Of a stretch of 6,725 nucleotides of DNA, positions 6,254-6,725 are shown one piece after another. The notes beneath the pieces are model-generated. The model made no database searches. It was not told the origin of the DNA and saw only the letters and a program-made list of their open reading frames with translations. Within the stretch, counting starts at the first letter, position 1. Each line of letters begins with the position of its first letter. The DNA is from Gammaproteobacteria bacterium (GTDB lineage Bacteria; Pseudomonadota; Gammaproteobacteria; Pseudomonadales; Halieaceae). The stretch lies in the NCBI GenBank assembly GCA_002748505.1, contig PDSN01000022.1, positions 1-6,725 of the forward strand, written 5' to 3'. A program made the position numbers and the translations under genes.

Positions 6254-6725
6254 GTGAAAAAACCCAGGATATCGGCAAGTGCCAATACCCGGATGCCTGC
6301 GCACAGGCTGTATTGGAACTTGCGCAAAACACCAGACGCCAGTTGTGTCTGCTAAGCCCAACGCTGGATCCAGCCTTGTTTGACAGCGAGGATTTAGCCC
6401 GCGCCCTGGTCGCCCTGCTGCGCCGCCATCGCGGTGCCCGAGTGCACATTCTTATCAACGACAATACGCTGCTGGTCAAGCGCAAGCACCAACTGGCGCT
6501 AATCGCACAGCGCTTATCCAGCAATATCGAAATACGCATCCTGGCCGAACACCCGAGCTGGCGCAGCGACACCGTTGTTATCGCCGATAAACACAGCTAT
6601 CTGCATTTGCAGGATCAAGCCCGTTACGGCCAGGGTAAACTGGATACACCAGCATTGACGCAATCCCATGTGCAGCGTTTTACAGAGCTGTGGAATGCGG
6701 CGACGGTAGACCCGGAATTTCGGGT
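6250..6725 (+). CDS. Uncharacterised protein downstream of roxA, 3' end cut by window edge
   Basis: The reading frame runs 158 codons from ATG to the edge with no stop. The ATG overlaps the roxA stop (ATGA), and GGAG at 6236-6239 lies 10 bases upstream. I do not recognise it firmly. It reminds me of a small family that I recall as DUF7931, seen beside L16 hydroxylase genes and sometimes joined to a GNAT acetyltransferase domain; no GNAT part is seen here. Visible features are an alternating strand and helix pattern: RRQLCLLSPTLDPALFDSED, then LVALLRRHRGARVHILINDN, LIAQRLSSNIEIRIL, TVVIADKHSYLHLQD, and FTELWNAATVDPEF at the end. This layout resembles half of a phospholipase D fold, but no HxKxxxxD signature is present, so catalysis by that route is unlikely. 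There is no signal peptide or membrane segment. The ending suggests only a few residues are missing. Function unknown; cotranscription with roxA is strongly suggested. Confidence 0.8.
   Translation, partial: MSEKTQDIGKCQYPDACAQAVLELAQNTRRQLCLLSPTLDPALFDSEDLARALVALLRRHRGARVHILINDNTLLVKRKHQLALIAQRLSSNIEIRILAEHPSWRSDTVVIADKHSYLHLQDQARYGQGKLDTPALTQSHVQRFTELWNAATVDPEFR

Noticed and set aside
5848..6327. 159-codon open frame on the minus strand opposite roxA
   Set aside because: It is cysteine- and serine-rich low-complexity translation with no motif, fully covered by roxA and the following gene.

Overview
The window looks like chromosomal housekeeping DNA from a gammaproteobacterium, probably a mid-GC Pseudomonas/Cellvibrio-type relative. 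The main reason is gene order: rnhA, a yafS-type gene, gloB and mltD sit together here, and from memory the same genes cluster in Escherichia coli and Pseudomonas. The protein motifs fit this as well. I cannot name a genus from the sequence alone. I see no phage, insertion sequence, CRISPR, tRNA or rRNA signal.

Layout. Minus strand, bases 1-1264: a yafS-like gene for a methyltransferase-fold protein is followed 28 bases downstream by rnhA (RNase HI), whose last few codons lie beyond the left edge. A 51-base intergenic gap (1265-1315) separates this pair from a divergent plus-strand run that continues to the right edge. The run reads gloB (glyoxalase II), mltD (lipoprotein lytic transglycosylase with LysM repeats), rlmG (23S rRNA m2G1835 methyltransferase), a TIGR04282/DUF2064 nucleotidyltransferase-like gene, roxA/ycfD (ribosomal protein L16 arginine hydroxylase), and a nearly complete gene of unknown function. 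No gap in the plus run exceeds 2 bases, and every junction after gloB/mltD overlaps. It therefore reads as one polycistronic, translationally coupled unit.

How the genes relate. gloB detoxifies S-lactoylglutathione, mltD remodels peptidoglycan, and rlmG and roxA both modify the large ribosomal subunit (rRNA base and L16 side chain). The TIGR04282-like gene and the last gene have no firm role. The set looks like a growth and maintenance operon, not a defence or mobile system. I did not find a convincing undescribed system. The points most worth checking are the pairing of two 50S-modifying enzymes in one operon, the TIGR04282 gene without its usual partner, the weak SAM-binding motif in the YafS-like protein, and the uncharacterised last gene.
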